Shown in pieces: positions 41,427-50,117 of a stretch of DNA of 64,000 bases. Source of the DNA: Muribaculum gordoncarteri (lineage in GTDB: Bacteria; Bacteroidota; Bacteroidia; Bacteroidales; Muribaculaceae); contig NZ_CP039393.1 of NCBI RefSeq assembly GCF_004803695.1, positions 1,116,001 through 1,180,000 of the forward strand, in the 5' to 3' direction. The notes beneath the pieces are model-generated. The model saw only the letters and a list, made by a program, of their open reading frames with translations. It did not search any database and was not told the DNA's origin. Positions within the stretch are counted from its first letter, which is position 1. Every line of letters starts with the position of its first letter. The translations under genes were made by a program, and so were the position numbers.

Positions 41427-43017
41427 GATATTTGGCCACTTTATCGGGAGTGGGGTTCACGGCAACAATTATGCCGTTGGCATCGATGAGATATGTGCCT
41501 CCGGCCGCATTGGAGATGCGATACTTTGTCCATATCTGATTCTTGTCGTTGAGCTCGACGAGATTGATCCACGGGTAACCGTCCTTCGCGATAGCCTTTT
41601 CCATATCCTCGGTGTTATTCTCCTCGCGGGCTACTCCCACAACAGTGAAACCTTTGTCCTTATAAGCTTCATATAGTGGAATTATTTGCTTTGAGTTTAC
41701 GCGACAAGGACCGCACCATGAAGCCCAAAGGTCAAGCAATGTGACTTTGCCTTTGGCAAGCGAGGAGAGTGTCATCTCTTTTCCGTTAAGGTCGGGTGCC
41801 GAGAAGTCGATGAAATGCGTTCCGGGGTTAATGCTTCCGGCCGATGCGATTGTAGCCAGTTCCAATGAATAGGGATGTTCGGGTTCCCATCCGGCATAGC
41901 ACTCATTGTAGGCCTCGACTATATCGTCAATTTTGTTTCCGCTATATATCGCGAGGCTCTTCAATATGCTTAGTCCGGGAATCGACTTATGTGTTTTGGC
42001 ATAGTCGATCTTCCATTTGCGAATATTGTCACTGATGGCAAATGCTTGGTCATTGATTGCATTGCCTTCGGGGGTGTACTGTTTCTTGATGTTTTCCAAT
42101 GAATCACGTTTATGATATAACGCATTACGCATCTCAGGCGTTGTGTCATCCCGCGACAGTTGATTCATAAGCTCCATGTATTCGTCGGTGAACAATTTAT
42201 TCTCATTGAATAATGAATCCATCAGAGCGTTTGTAGAGTCAAAGGCATTGGCGAAAAGAGTGTGGCGCTTATTATTATAATCATTCAGGATTTCGTTCAT
42301 TTCGCCTCCCTTTATATCTATTTTAGGCTGTTCGCCATCATGGGTGACAGCTATGTCGATATCGTTGTTCTCGGCAATGAAATCGAGGCTGTGAAAAGCG
42401 GATTGACGGTATTCATTACCATCGATAAGATTATATGTTTCAGGCCAATCGCAATACAGGTCATAGTGGAATTTGCCGTTGTTGACGGGAATTACTACAA
42501 ACATTGATATCGGCATTTCTCCTTCTTTCTTCAATATGAAGTTTGAGCAGTTGGCGTCGTCGGTTGTGCCGGATATGTGGCAGTGTATTTTGCTCTTGAT
42601 CGGATTTTGGCCCAATTGAATTCCCGATATTTTGAATCCGTTTTCACTGCCCTCGGCAAAATTTATTATTGAATCATTGGCTTCAAGAGGTGCAAATTTC
42701 AAGACCAATGGAACGGAACCGGATTCAGGCATATAACATTCTTCGCCGAGTGTATATCCATAGGACGCCAATACCGGATATTCCCGACCCGATTGTTGTC
42801 CGATTATCTTAGTGCCTTTATCAAGCGCCACCCAGTAATTGGGTCGGCTATAGAAGCTTCCGTTTATTATAGTAGCCGTGTCGCTCAATAATATCGAATT
42901 TATATTGAATGACATTGTATTCTTTTCGGAATATCGCGGCTGATCAATCAATTTCGTTTCAGCAGATGCATTTGCTGTTAATGACGCCAAGGCCAGTGAA
43001 ATCAATAATGTTTTCAT
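41410..43017 (-). CDS. Secreted TlpA-type thiol-disulfide oxidoreductase with large N-terminal domain
   Basis: The 535-residue protein has a signal peptide (MKTLLISLALASLTANASA), a long N-terminal region (about 20-390) with beta-rich DUF4369-like and helical parts, and a C-terminal AhpC/TSA-thioredoxin domain (about 395-535: FIDFSAPDLNGKEMTLSSLAKGKVTLLDLWASWCGPC). The active site is Cys435-Cys438 (WCGPC) and the cis-Pro region reads ISNAAGGTYLID. It is probably a periplasmic or membrane-associated thiol reductase of the Bacteroidetes TlpA group. Its gene end overlaps murU by 17 bases on the opposite strand. Confidence 0.87.
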   Translation of the reverse strand: MKTLLISLALASLTANASAETKLIDQPRYSEKNTMSFNINSILLSDTATIINGSFYSRPNYWVALDKGTKIIGQQSGREYPVLASYGYTLGEECYMPESGSVPLVLKFAPLEANDSIINFAEGSENGFKISGIQLGQNPIKSKIHCHISGTTDDANCSNFILKKEGEMPISMFVVIPVNNGKFHYDLYCDWPETYNLIDGNEYRQSAFHSLDFIAENNDIDIAVTHDGEQPKIDIKGGEMNEILNDYNNKRHTLFANAFDSTNALMDSLFNENKLFTDEYMELMNQLSRDDTTPEMRNALYHKRDSLENIKKQYTPEGNAINDQAFAISDNIRKWKIDYAKTHKSIPGLSILKSLAIYSGNKIDDIVEAYNECYAGWEPEHPYSLELATIASAGSINPGTHFIDFSAPDLNGKEMTLSSLAKGKVTLLDLWASWCGPCRVNSKQIIPLYEAYKDKGFTVVGVAREENNTEDMEKAIAKDGYPWINLVELNDKNQIWTKYRISNAAGGTYLIDANGIIVAVNPTPDKVAKYLKENL

Positions 43018-43123
43018 TTGTGATGATATTAATGATTGGGATTATATTATTGTAGACGCATACTCAGGCATAATGTTACAGAGATTTTTACATGCGAGGG
43101 ATTTTTAACAACATTTAACTCTA

Positions 43124-45907
43124 TTATCTTACGACCACTTTGTTGCTTGTGCCGTCGACAATTACAATGTATATTGTTGCCGGAAGCCCCGATGTGCCAT
43201 GAATGCGTTGTCCCGAGATGTTGAATATGTCAAGCTCCCGGTAATCGCCTTCGATGATTATTTCTCCTATTCCGCCATAGACATTGATTTGCGGCGTTAC
43301 ATCATCGATTATATCTTCAATGTCGGTCATGCCCGCTGTTCCGTATACGGCGTATGCTCCGGCGGGTAGCGTAACGCTTTTGCCCGACAGTGACGGTTCT
43401 ACACCATAGCTTGCGCTGAGCAGATGATATTGAGCCGCATCCTTGGTAAAGGGTACCTCGATGGCCTTGCTTCCCGAGATGTTGGGGTTCACTATGCAGT
43501 AGAGCTCATCGGTGCCGTTGGATAGTTTTATGGTTCGTCCGTTGGCCCAATTACTTTCGTCGCATGACATGACTGTGGTTACGCCTTCTTTAAACATCTG
43601 CGGGTTGCCGTTGCGTATTGCACACAGTTCGCTGTAGGATTGCTTCAATCCGGCACGGTCGGGGTCGTTGAGATAGTTCCACACCACTTTCTTGGGTGAT
43701 GTGTTGTTAGAGCCGTCGCCGTTCTTGGTGGTTTCATCGGCTCCGAACTCCTGGAACTGCCATATCATGTGTGCTCCTGGCGACATCAGCATCATTGCCG
43801 CCACCGAGCCGAGTCTTCGCATTGTCATGGCGACATTGCCTTTTATGCCGGTGTTGCCCCATTGTGCGCACTTGTAGGCCATGCGCTCTTCGTCATGGCT
43901 TTCGGAATAGGATACGGTTGAGCCCCAGATGCGGTTATCGTCGAGCGGAGCGTAGAATCGGTTGAGATTGGAACCGCTTTGCCATCCCATTGCAAATTGA
44001 CATGAGGCATTGTTGATATTGGCCCAGTTGGTTTCCTTGTCCTCAGCCATTTCATTCTCCTCCTTAGCTCCTGCGAGATCCTCGTTGATGAAGTAGGCGT
44101 CGGGCTTTACTGTTCGCATTGCATCGTGAAGCTCCTTCATGCGTGCTACTCGGCTGGCGTTGTAGGCATTGGTCTTATCTTCAGTTACGCCCGACCATGT
44201 GTTGGTCGACTGATTGTAGGTGGCGTTGTAGCTTTGGTTGGAGCCAAGACCCTTCACGAGGTCAAATCGGAATCCGTCGACATTATAGCTGGTGAGCCAG
44301 TAGATGAGCGCATCCTTGAATTGCTGCTGCACAAGCTGATTGTCCTGGTTCCAGTCGTTGAGAACACTGTAGGAGTGGGGTGCAGTTCCGTTGTAGAACG
44401 GATTGCGGTCTATGTCATACATGCGGTACCAAGGGTGAAGTCCGTCACTTTGATTGAACACGACATCGAGAATCACCGCCATGCCACGTTCATGTATGGC
44501 GTCCACGAGTTTTCGATAGTCATCGGGTGTCCCGTAGGCTTTGTCAGGAGCGAAATAGAAATTAGGGTTATATCCCCAGGAGTTGTTGCCGTTGAACTCC
44601 ATTACGGGCAGAAGTTCTATGGCATTCACGCCAAGCTCCTTAAGATAATCGAGCTTTTCCATGACTCCGGCTATCGTGCCGTTGCCGAGCGATTGACCTT
44701 CCGAGCCGTTGAAGTCGCGAATAAGAAGCTCGTATATGACCAATGCGCTTTGGTCGACGCCTTTGAAATTCTTTATCTTCCATTCATAGTCGTTTATTGA
44801 CGAATTGTAGACGGCAAGAGGCACATCGTTAACTTTGTCCGATGGATAGGGCGGCATGTCGGGAAATACGGTAGGGGAGATGTAACGGTCGTTCCACGGG
44901 TCGAGGACAAGATTGGCATACGGGTCGCCCACCTTGTATTGTCCGTCGACAAGATAGTAGTAGGGATAATCGGTGTCGGCGGCGAGTCCGCTTACGGTAG
45001 CCCAGAAGTAGCGATTACCGTTATAGTCCTGATAGTGCATCGGTAAGGAAGTGGCTATGTCGTAGTCGTTCCACGAGCCAACGATCAATACATTGGATTT
45101 GTCAGGTGCTGCAAGACAGAATGTCACGCTGCCGTCAGAGTTGGCTTTTGCTCCCATTTGCGGTATGCCGCCTGGATAATCGGTTTGAGTAGATTGACCG
45201 AGATAGGTTATCGTGGAGGTCTGCGTTGCGGTCTTTGTGCCTGAAGTTGCGCGGGCGATTATATTATATGTGCCCGGAGTGTTTATTGCAATCGTTTTAG
45301 TCAGTGCCGTAGTGCTTTTTGCCGACGCTACGGGCGTGGATGTCATTGAATTCAGGTATATGTCGATGTCGGCCGACGATGTAGTAGTTGCCGTGAATGT
45401 TATGTCACGTGCCTGTGTTATGTATTCACTTTCGGCCGATGATGTAAGTGTAAGCTCAAATTCATTGTCTTGAACCACATTTACAAATATGTCACCGCCG
45501 TCGGCCGTTTTTCCTTCTTTTGAGCCGTTGGCGTTACGGAACACAAATGCGAGTTTCTCTACCTCAACGGCATCGGTTATTCCGTAATACTCGTTGATTC
45601 CCGGTATTGTCAGCTGCCATGTGTTGGCCGACACATAGGATAGCTTGTATTTGGCGCTATTGTCAAGCCATTGTGGAGCGTATTCCCATTTTGTAGAGCC
45701 TTTTCTTATAATTCCGGTGTGGGCATATACAGGCGTTGACGAAGTGAGTCCCATCAGGCCTTTGTTGCCTTGATCGGCATGAAATGTGATTACAATCGGA
45801 TTGCTTGAACGTTGCACGATTGCCGGCGAAGTGGTTATGAGCTGAGCGTTTGCAGCATGGCAGGGCAATAATATTATTGCCAGAAGCAGATAGTAGAGAT
45901 GTTTCAT
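43124..45907 (-). CDS. Secreted GH13 alpha-amylase family enzyme with C-terminal sorting-like tail
   Basis: The 927-residue protein has a signal peptide (MKHLYYLLLAIILLPCHAANAQ), Ig-like/CBM domains (about 25-240), a CBM48-like early-set domain (about 250-365: VTFCLAAPDKSNVLIVGSWNDY) and a GH13 barrel. Catalytic residues are nucleophile Asp549 in DGFRFDLVKG, acid/base Glu609 in FINEDLAG and Asp672 in SESHDEER. The C-terminal 80 residues (LDIFNISGQRIHG, GLPATIYIVIVDG, KVVVR) resemble type IX secretion type A sorting domains. It probably acts on starch or glycogen-like alpha-glucans outside the cell. No SusC/SusD pair or regulator flanks it. Confidence 0.9.
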   Translation of the reverse strand: MKHLYYLLLAIILLPCHAANAQLITTSPAIVQRSSNPIVITFHADQGNKGLMGLTSSTPVYAHTGIIRKGSTKWEYAPQWLDNSAKYKLSYVSANTWQLTIPGINEYYGITDAVEVEKLAFVFRNANGSKEGKTADGGDIFVNVVQDNEFELTLTSSAESEYITQARDITFTATTTSSADIDIYLNSMTSTPVASAKSTTALTKTIAINTPGTYNIIARATSGTKTATQTSTITYLGQSTQTDYPGGIPQMGAKANSDGSVTFCLAAPDKSNVLIVGSWNDYDIATSLPMHYQDYNGNRYFWATVSGLAADTDYPYYYLVDGQYKVGDPYANLVLDPWNDRYISPTVFPDMPPYPSDKVNDVPLAVYNSSINDYEWKIKNFKGVDQSALVIYELLIRDFNGSEGQSLGNGTIAGVMEKLDYLKELGVNAIELLPVMEFNGNNSWGYNPNFYFAPDKAYGTPDDYRKLVDAIHERGMAVILDVVFNQSDGLHPWYRMYDIDRNPFYNGTAPHSYSVLNDWNQDNQLVQQQFKDALIYWLTSYNVDGFRFDLVKGLGSNQSYNATYNQSTNTWSGVTEDKTNAYNASRVARMKELHDAMRTVKPDAYFINEDLAGAKEENEMAEDKETNWANINNASCQFAMGWQSGSNLNRFYAPLDDNRIWGSTVSYSESHDEERMAYKCAQWGNTGIKGNVAMTMRRLGSVAAMMLMSPGAHMIWQFQEFGADETTKNGDGSNNTSPKKVVWNYLNDPDRAGLKQSYSELCAIRNGNPQMFKEGVTTVMSCDESNWANGRTIKLSNGTDELYCIVNPNISGSKAIEVPFTKDAAQYHLLSASYGVEPSLSGKSVTLPAGAYAVYGTAGMTDIEDIIDDVTPQINVYGGIGEIIIEGDYRELDIFNISGQRIHGTSGLPATIYIVIVDGTSNKVVVR

Positions 45908-46003
45908 TCAAAAAAATCGCTATAAGAAAATAATTTACAAAATTGCACATATTTTTTGACTTGTCAAGACCAATGCGATGTGTTATTGAGCATATAAGGC
46001 ATG

Positions 46004-46034
46004 AAAAAAGGAGGCAACCATAGGCGCCTCCTTT
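46004..46034 (-). terminator. htpG terminator
   Basis: AAAGGAGGC (46007-46015) and GCCTCCTTT (46026-46034) pair over 9 bp; on the minus strand the stem is followed by a T-run (46009-46004). Confidence 0.88.
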
Positions 46035-46058
46035 ATATTTATCAAGTTTGTGTCGTTG

Positions 46059-48107
46059 TTACAGAAGATTTATCGAGCGTTTTATGAATTCGCTCAAGTC
46101 ATGACCCTTCAGAAGTCCGTTGCCGAGCAGGGCAAGGTCGATAAGCTGCTTTACTATCGGTTGAGTTGCCGCATATTGGCCTATCATTTCGGTTTCCTCT
46201 TTGCGCAGTTTGTCGGCTTCGCCTTCAAGTTCCGAAACCTTCTTGTTGTCATCGTCGCTTAATTTGCCATCCTTTGCAGCTTCACGTATTGTCGTGATTT
46301 CGGCATTTGTCTTGTCGATTGACGAGGTTATCGGGCTAATCTTTTCGGCGATTGATTTGTCGGCATCGTCACGAATCTGCTTGATGAGCTTATGCTCGGT
46401 GTTGACAATCAGGTTGTAGCTGTCGGGGAGTTCGCTGTAGAAACTCATTCCGGGCTGCATTGCCGCCATGTCCTTCATGCGTCGCATATACTCGTTCTGA
46501 GTGATGACGAGCGGAGCAGCGTCGGCTGAAAGCGATTCAAATGAAACGAGGAATTCAGCCTTGTCGACAGCGGGAATCTGTGAACGGAATACATTTGTAA
46601 GGATGTTGCGTTGTGCGGCTGTCAAGTCATCGGCCTTCTTATCTTCCTTGCGGATAAGATTGTCGATTACATCAGAGTCGACACGCACAAAGTGTGACTT
46701 CTCAAGCTTCTGCTCAAGCAATCCTATGAAGTGACTGTCGAGCTGTCCGTCCATTAGCAATACATCGTAGCCCTTGTCGGTTGCTGCAGTGATGTAGTTG
46801 TACTGAGCCGTCTTGTCGGTGGCATAAAGGTAGATGATGTTACCCTCCTTGTCGGTCTGGTTGGCCTCGATGAGAGTCTTGTATTCGTCAAGGGTGTAGT
46901 ATTTGTCGTCGGTGTCCTTGACGAGGACAAATTTCATAGCGGCATCGCGGAACTTTTCATCAGTCAGCATGCCATACTCGATGAATACCTTTATATCGTC
47001 CCACTTGCTTTCGTATTCTTCACGATTGTTCTTGAATATCTCCTCAAGGCGTTGAGCGACTTTCTTGGTGATGTAGGATGATATCTTCTTCACCGCAGTG
47101 TCACTTTGCAGATAAGAACGTGAAACGTTCAGCGGTATGTCGGGAGAGTCGATCACACCCTGCATCAGCATCATGAATTCAGGAACTACGCCTTCAACCG
47201 AGTCGGTCACAAACACCTGATTGCAATAGAGCTGGATGCGGTTGCGCGAGATGTCGATGTTGTTCTTGATTTTCGGGAAGTAGAGTATTCCAGTCAAAGT
47301 GAAGGGGTAGTCTACATTCAGGTGAATCCAGAACAGAGGATCGTCCTGACCGGGATAGAGCTCGCGATAGAAGTTGCGGTAGTCATCGTCGGTAAGGTCG
47401 GCCGGTTTTTTAGTCCATGCGGGTTCGGTGTTGTTGATGACTTTGTCGCGGTCGGTGTCGACATATTTTCCGTCCTTCCACTCCTGTTCCTTTCCTGAAA
47501 TTACGGGCACGGGCAGGAATCGGCAGTACTTCTTCAACAGAGTGTCGATGCGTGATTGCTCAAGGAACTCCTTGTTTTCGTCGTCGATATAAAGCACGAT
47601 GTCGGTACCGCGCTCCTTCTTCTCAATCGGCTCCATTGAGTATTCGGGAGAACCGTCGCATACCCAGCTTACGGCTTCGGCACCTTCCTTATAGGAGAGT
47701 GTGCGTATTTCCACCTTCTTGGCCACCATGAAAGCCGAATAGAATCCGAGTCCGAAGTGTCCGATTATATTTTCGGCCTTGTCCTTGTACTTGGCAAGGA
47801 ACTCCTCGGCTCCCGAGAATGCTATCTGGTTTATATATTTTTCGATGTCGTCGGCTGTCATGCCTATACCGTGGTCGCTTACGGTCAGTGTTCCGGCTTC
47901 CTTGTCGACAGTCACTTTTACATTCATATCGCCAAGCTCGCCTTTGAATTCACCGAATGACGACAGTGTTTTCAGCTTGTTGGTGGCATCGATGGCGTTG
48001 CTCACGAGTTCGCGGAGGAATATCTCATGGTCGCTATAGAGAAACTTTTTGATTACGGGGAAAATATTTTCGGTAGTTACCCCGATTTTACCTTTCTGAG
48101 TACTCAT
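46059..48107 (-). CDS. htpG: Molecular chaperone HtpG (Hsp90)
   Basis: The 682-residue Hsp90 has the N-terminal GHKL ATPase domain with FLRELVSNAIDATNKL (Glu and Asn of the ATP site), VSDHGIGMTADDI and IGHFGLGFYSAFMVA. A middle client-binding domain follows (about 230-480, with DNIDISRNRIQLYCNQVFVTD and LNVSRSYLQ), then a C-terminal dimerisation domain. The charged stretch at about 610-640 (KDGKLSDDDNKKVSELEGEADKLRKEE) is family-typical for Bacteroidetes. It assists folding in the cytosol with ATP. The gene is monocistronic with its own terminator. Confidence 0.98.
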   Translation of the reverse strand: MSTQKGKIGVTTENIFPVIKKFLYSDHEIFLRELVSNAIDATNKLKTLSSFGEFKGELGDMNVKVTVDKEAGTLTVSDHGIGMTADDIEKYINQIAFSGAEEFLAKYKDKAENIIGHFGLGFYSAFMVAKKVEIRTLSYKEGAEAVSWVCDGSPEYSMEPIEKKERGTDIVLYIDDENKEFLEQSRIDTLLKKYCRFLPVPVISGKEQEWKDGKYVDTDRDKVINNTEPAWTKKPADLTDDDYRNFYRELYPGQDDPLFWIHLNVDYPFTLTGILYFPKIKNNIDISRNRIQLYCNQVFVTDSVEGVVPEFMMLMQGVIDSPDIPLNVSRSYLQSDTAVKKISSYITKKVAQRLEEIFKNNREEYESKWDDIKVFIEYGMLTDEKFRDAAMKFVLVKDTDDKYYTLDEYKTLIEANQTDKEGNIIYLYATDKTAQYNYITAATDKGYDVLLMDGQLDSHFIGLLEQKLEKSHFVRVDSDVIDNLIRKEDKKADDLTAAQRNILTNVFRSQIPAVDKAEFLVSFESLSADAAPLVITQNEYMRRMKDMAAMQPGMSFYSELPDSYNLIVNTEHKLIKQIRDDADKSIAEKISPITSSIDKTNAEITTIREAAKDGKLSDDDNKKVSELEGEADKLRKEETEMIGQYAATQPIVKQLIDLALLGNGLLKGHDLSEFIKRSINLL

Positions 48108-48327
48108 ATATAATTATGATTTAAAACAATTCTATTACAATAACACATTACAAATAAAATGCCACTTTTATAATGTGACATTTTATCATATAAATTGTTA
48201 AGTGATGTGACATTTTTGCACTGTCACTATGACCGGTTTATCATTGCTGTGGTGAAATTGAGTGTTTAAATTCATAACGGCGACTGTTAACGATGCATTG
48301 AAGCTATTGTAAATCGGTTTTTATGTT

Positions 48328-48335
48328 TATCTTTG
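48328..48335 (+). promoter_or_regulatory. -7 box for the histidine-kinase-like gene
   Basis: TATCTTTG predicts a start near 48342 and excludes the in-frame ATG at 48323. The 263-base region between htpG and this gene is A/T-rich with no other clear structure. Confidence 0.6.
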
Positions 48336-48370
48336 TACGGAAAAATGTAAACAAAGCTCAAAAATATCTT

Positions 48371-49876
48371 ATGAAAATTTATTCAGCCATAGTGCTTGCT
48401 GTCGGTATCGTGTTCGGGGGAGCTGTCAATGCCCAGACGAATGCGAATAAAATGATGATTGATGCGAATAAAAATCTTGACGCCAAGGAGTATGTAACGG
48501 CACGTTATAGATATGTCCAGGCCTGCAATGCCTACCTGACATCCAATAATATGCCCGGGGCTGTGAAGGCGGCAGTGAATGCCAGCGCGTTGTATCACCG
48601 TGAAAATTATTACAAGGAGGCGTTTGAACTGCTCGGACGAGTGGAGATGTCGCTTAACAAGCTTGAACAGGACAATGGTCGGCCGATGCCTGCCGAACAT
48701 TATGACTTGAACAAGGAGCGGTTTAAAATGTACATGAAGCTTAAGAATTCGGCCCGTGCACGTGAGCAGCTCGATAAGATGGAGGGCAACCTTAAGGGAC
48801 TTTCCAACGACTCTCTTATGACCGACCTCATGTCGGAGCAGGCCGGATACTACTATACATTCGGACAGAATGACCGAGGTGACGCTGCAATGAAGAAACT
48901 GATAGCACGCTATCAGGGTCAGAAGGATTATGACAAGATTGCCGAGTGCTACCGAAATCTGATTGGCACGGCATTGAAGTCGGGCAACTCGCGGCTTGTG
49001 GCACGAAGCTACGACAATTACATGCTGTGGACCGATTCGGTCAATAAGATCAAGTCAAATGAAGAGCTTGCCGAATTACAGGCAAAATATAACAGCGCAC
49101 TTGAAGAGATAGATGAGAAGGAGAGTGCCATAATTTCGCGCAAGGCCGTTATCGTGACATTGTGCATAGCGCTCGCCATTCTTGCCGCAGCACTTGTTTT
49201 CGGTGCCATAATCCTGTTGCGTTACATTGCGCTTACCCGCAAGCAGAAGAAAGCTATAATTGTGGCAAATGAACATAACGAGCTGAAGACCCGATTCATA
49301 AGCAATATATCGGCACAAATGGAGCCTACACTCGACACTCTTGATCAGAAGCAGCCCGGTGTCAAGGCTCTACATGAATTCTCGGAACACATTCAGGAGT
49401 TGTCGTCGCTTGAATCATCACTTGGCGAGGCCTACGAATTGCAGGATGTCAATATATTGAATTTCTGTGAGGAGATAATGGATGGAATTCGTGACCGCAT
49501 TAAGCCCGGTGTAACACTTAGCGTCAATGCTCCTAAGATGAATATCAAGATCGCTCTGGAGCCGCTGACCCATGTGTTGAATCACCTGCTTAACAATGCC
49601 GCTCTTTACACTCCCGAGGGAGGCAAGATATCGCTTGAATTTAAAAAGCGCGGTGCTCACACCCATCAGTTCATCGTAACCGACAACGGTGCCGGAATTC
49701 CCGAGGAGATACGCCAGCAGATTTTCCGCCCGTTCAGCGAAGTGCGCAATCTCACCGAAGGCGATGGACTGGGTCTGCCCATCTGCTCGTTGATGGCAAT
49801 AAAGATGAACGGCAAGTTATCGCTTGACGATTCGTTTAACCATGGCGCAAGATTTGTGCTTGAACTCCATTCATGA
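48371..49876 (+). CDS. TPR sensor protein with histidine-kinase ATPase domain but no phosphoacceptor His
   Basis: The 501-residue protein has a signal peptide (to AQ near 22), a periplasmic helical/TPR-like region (about 25-245), one membrane segment (about 259-287), a DHp-like helix pair and a C-terminal HATPase_c domain (about 385-500: HVLNHLLNNAALYTP N-box, DNGAGIPEEI G1 box, GDGLGLPIC G2 box). The H-box position reads FISNISAQMEPTL: Ala315-Gln316 replace the usual His-Glu. With an intact ATP site but no acceptor His it may be a pseudokinase, a regulator of another kinase, or a phosphorelay partner. No response regulator adjoins it. A tiny membrane protein gene overlaps its end. Confidence 0.85.
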   Translation: MKIYSAIVLAVGIVFGGAVNAQTNANKMMIDANKNLDAKEYVTARYRYVQACNAYLTSNNMPGAVKAAVNASALYHRENYYKEAFELLGRVEMSLNKLEQDNGRPMPAEHYDLNKERFKMYMKLKNSARAREQLDKMEGNLKGLSNDSLMTDLMSEQAGYYYTFGQNDRGDAAMKKLIARYQGQKDYDKIAECYRNLIGTALKSGNSRLVARSYDNYMLWTDSVNKIKSNEELAELQAKYNSALEEIDEKESAIISRKAVIVTLCIALAILAAALVFGAIILLRYIALTRKQKKAIIVANEHNELKTRFISNISAQMEPTLDTLDQKQPGVKALHEFSEHIQELSSLESSLGEAYELQDVNILNFCEEIMDGIRDRIKPGVTLSVNAPKMNIKIALEPLTHVLNHLLNNAALYTPEGGKISLEFKKRGAHTHQFIVTDNGAGIPEEIRQQIFRPFSEVRNLTEGDGLGLPICSLMAIKMNGKLSLDDSFNHGARFVLELHS

Positions 49877-50082
49877 TGAAGGCCGGTGAAGCGGGGCGAT
49901 TCCTGCAGTGGAGTCTTGTGGTGCTATTCTGCACACTGACTCTAATGACAATGGGGCTCACGGAGCTTGTCCCGCTCTCCGATTGGATGATAAGAGCCCT
50001 CGGCATAGTTGCTTTAGTGGCATTGCCGGCAACAGCTTACGGATTTGTGAGGGTATATAAAGAAAAACGCGATTCTCGATGA
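49873..50082 (+). CDS. Small two-helix membrane protein
   Basis: The 69-residue protein has two hydrophobic segments (about 12-32 and 40-60) and a basic C-terminus (VYKEKRDSR), predicting an inner-membrane hairpin. Its ATG overlaps the stop of the histidine-kinase-like gene as ATGA, so translation is coupled. A partnership with that protein is plausible but unproven. No family is recognised. The terminator hairpin begins inside its last codons. Confidence 0.7.
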   Translation: MMKAGEAGRFLQWSLVVLFCTLTLMTMGLTELVPLSDWMIRALGIVALVALPATAYGFVRVYKEKRDSR

Positions 50083-50098
50083 CGGGAATCGCGCTTTT
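50068..50098. terminator. Bidirectional terminator overlapping the small membrane protein stop / clpC
   Basis: CGCGATTC (50068-50075) and GAATCGCG (50086-50093), extended inward by CG/CG, are followed by CTTTTTAT on the plus strand and preceded by AAAAA (a T-run on minus). The stop codon lies in the loop. Confidence 0.88.
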
Positions 50099-50117
50099 TA
50101 TGCAGGATTGTAATGTA

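Noticed and set aside
43124-45907. Sus-type polysaccharide utilisation locus around the GH13 gene
   Set aside because: No SusC, SusD or SusR homolog flanks it within the window.
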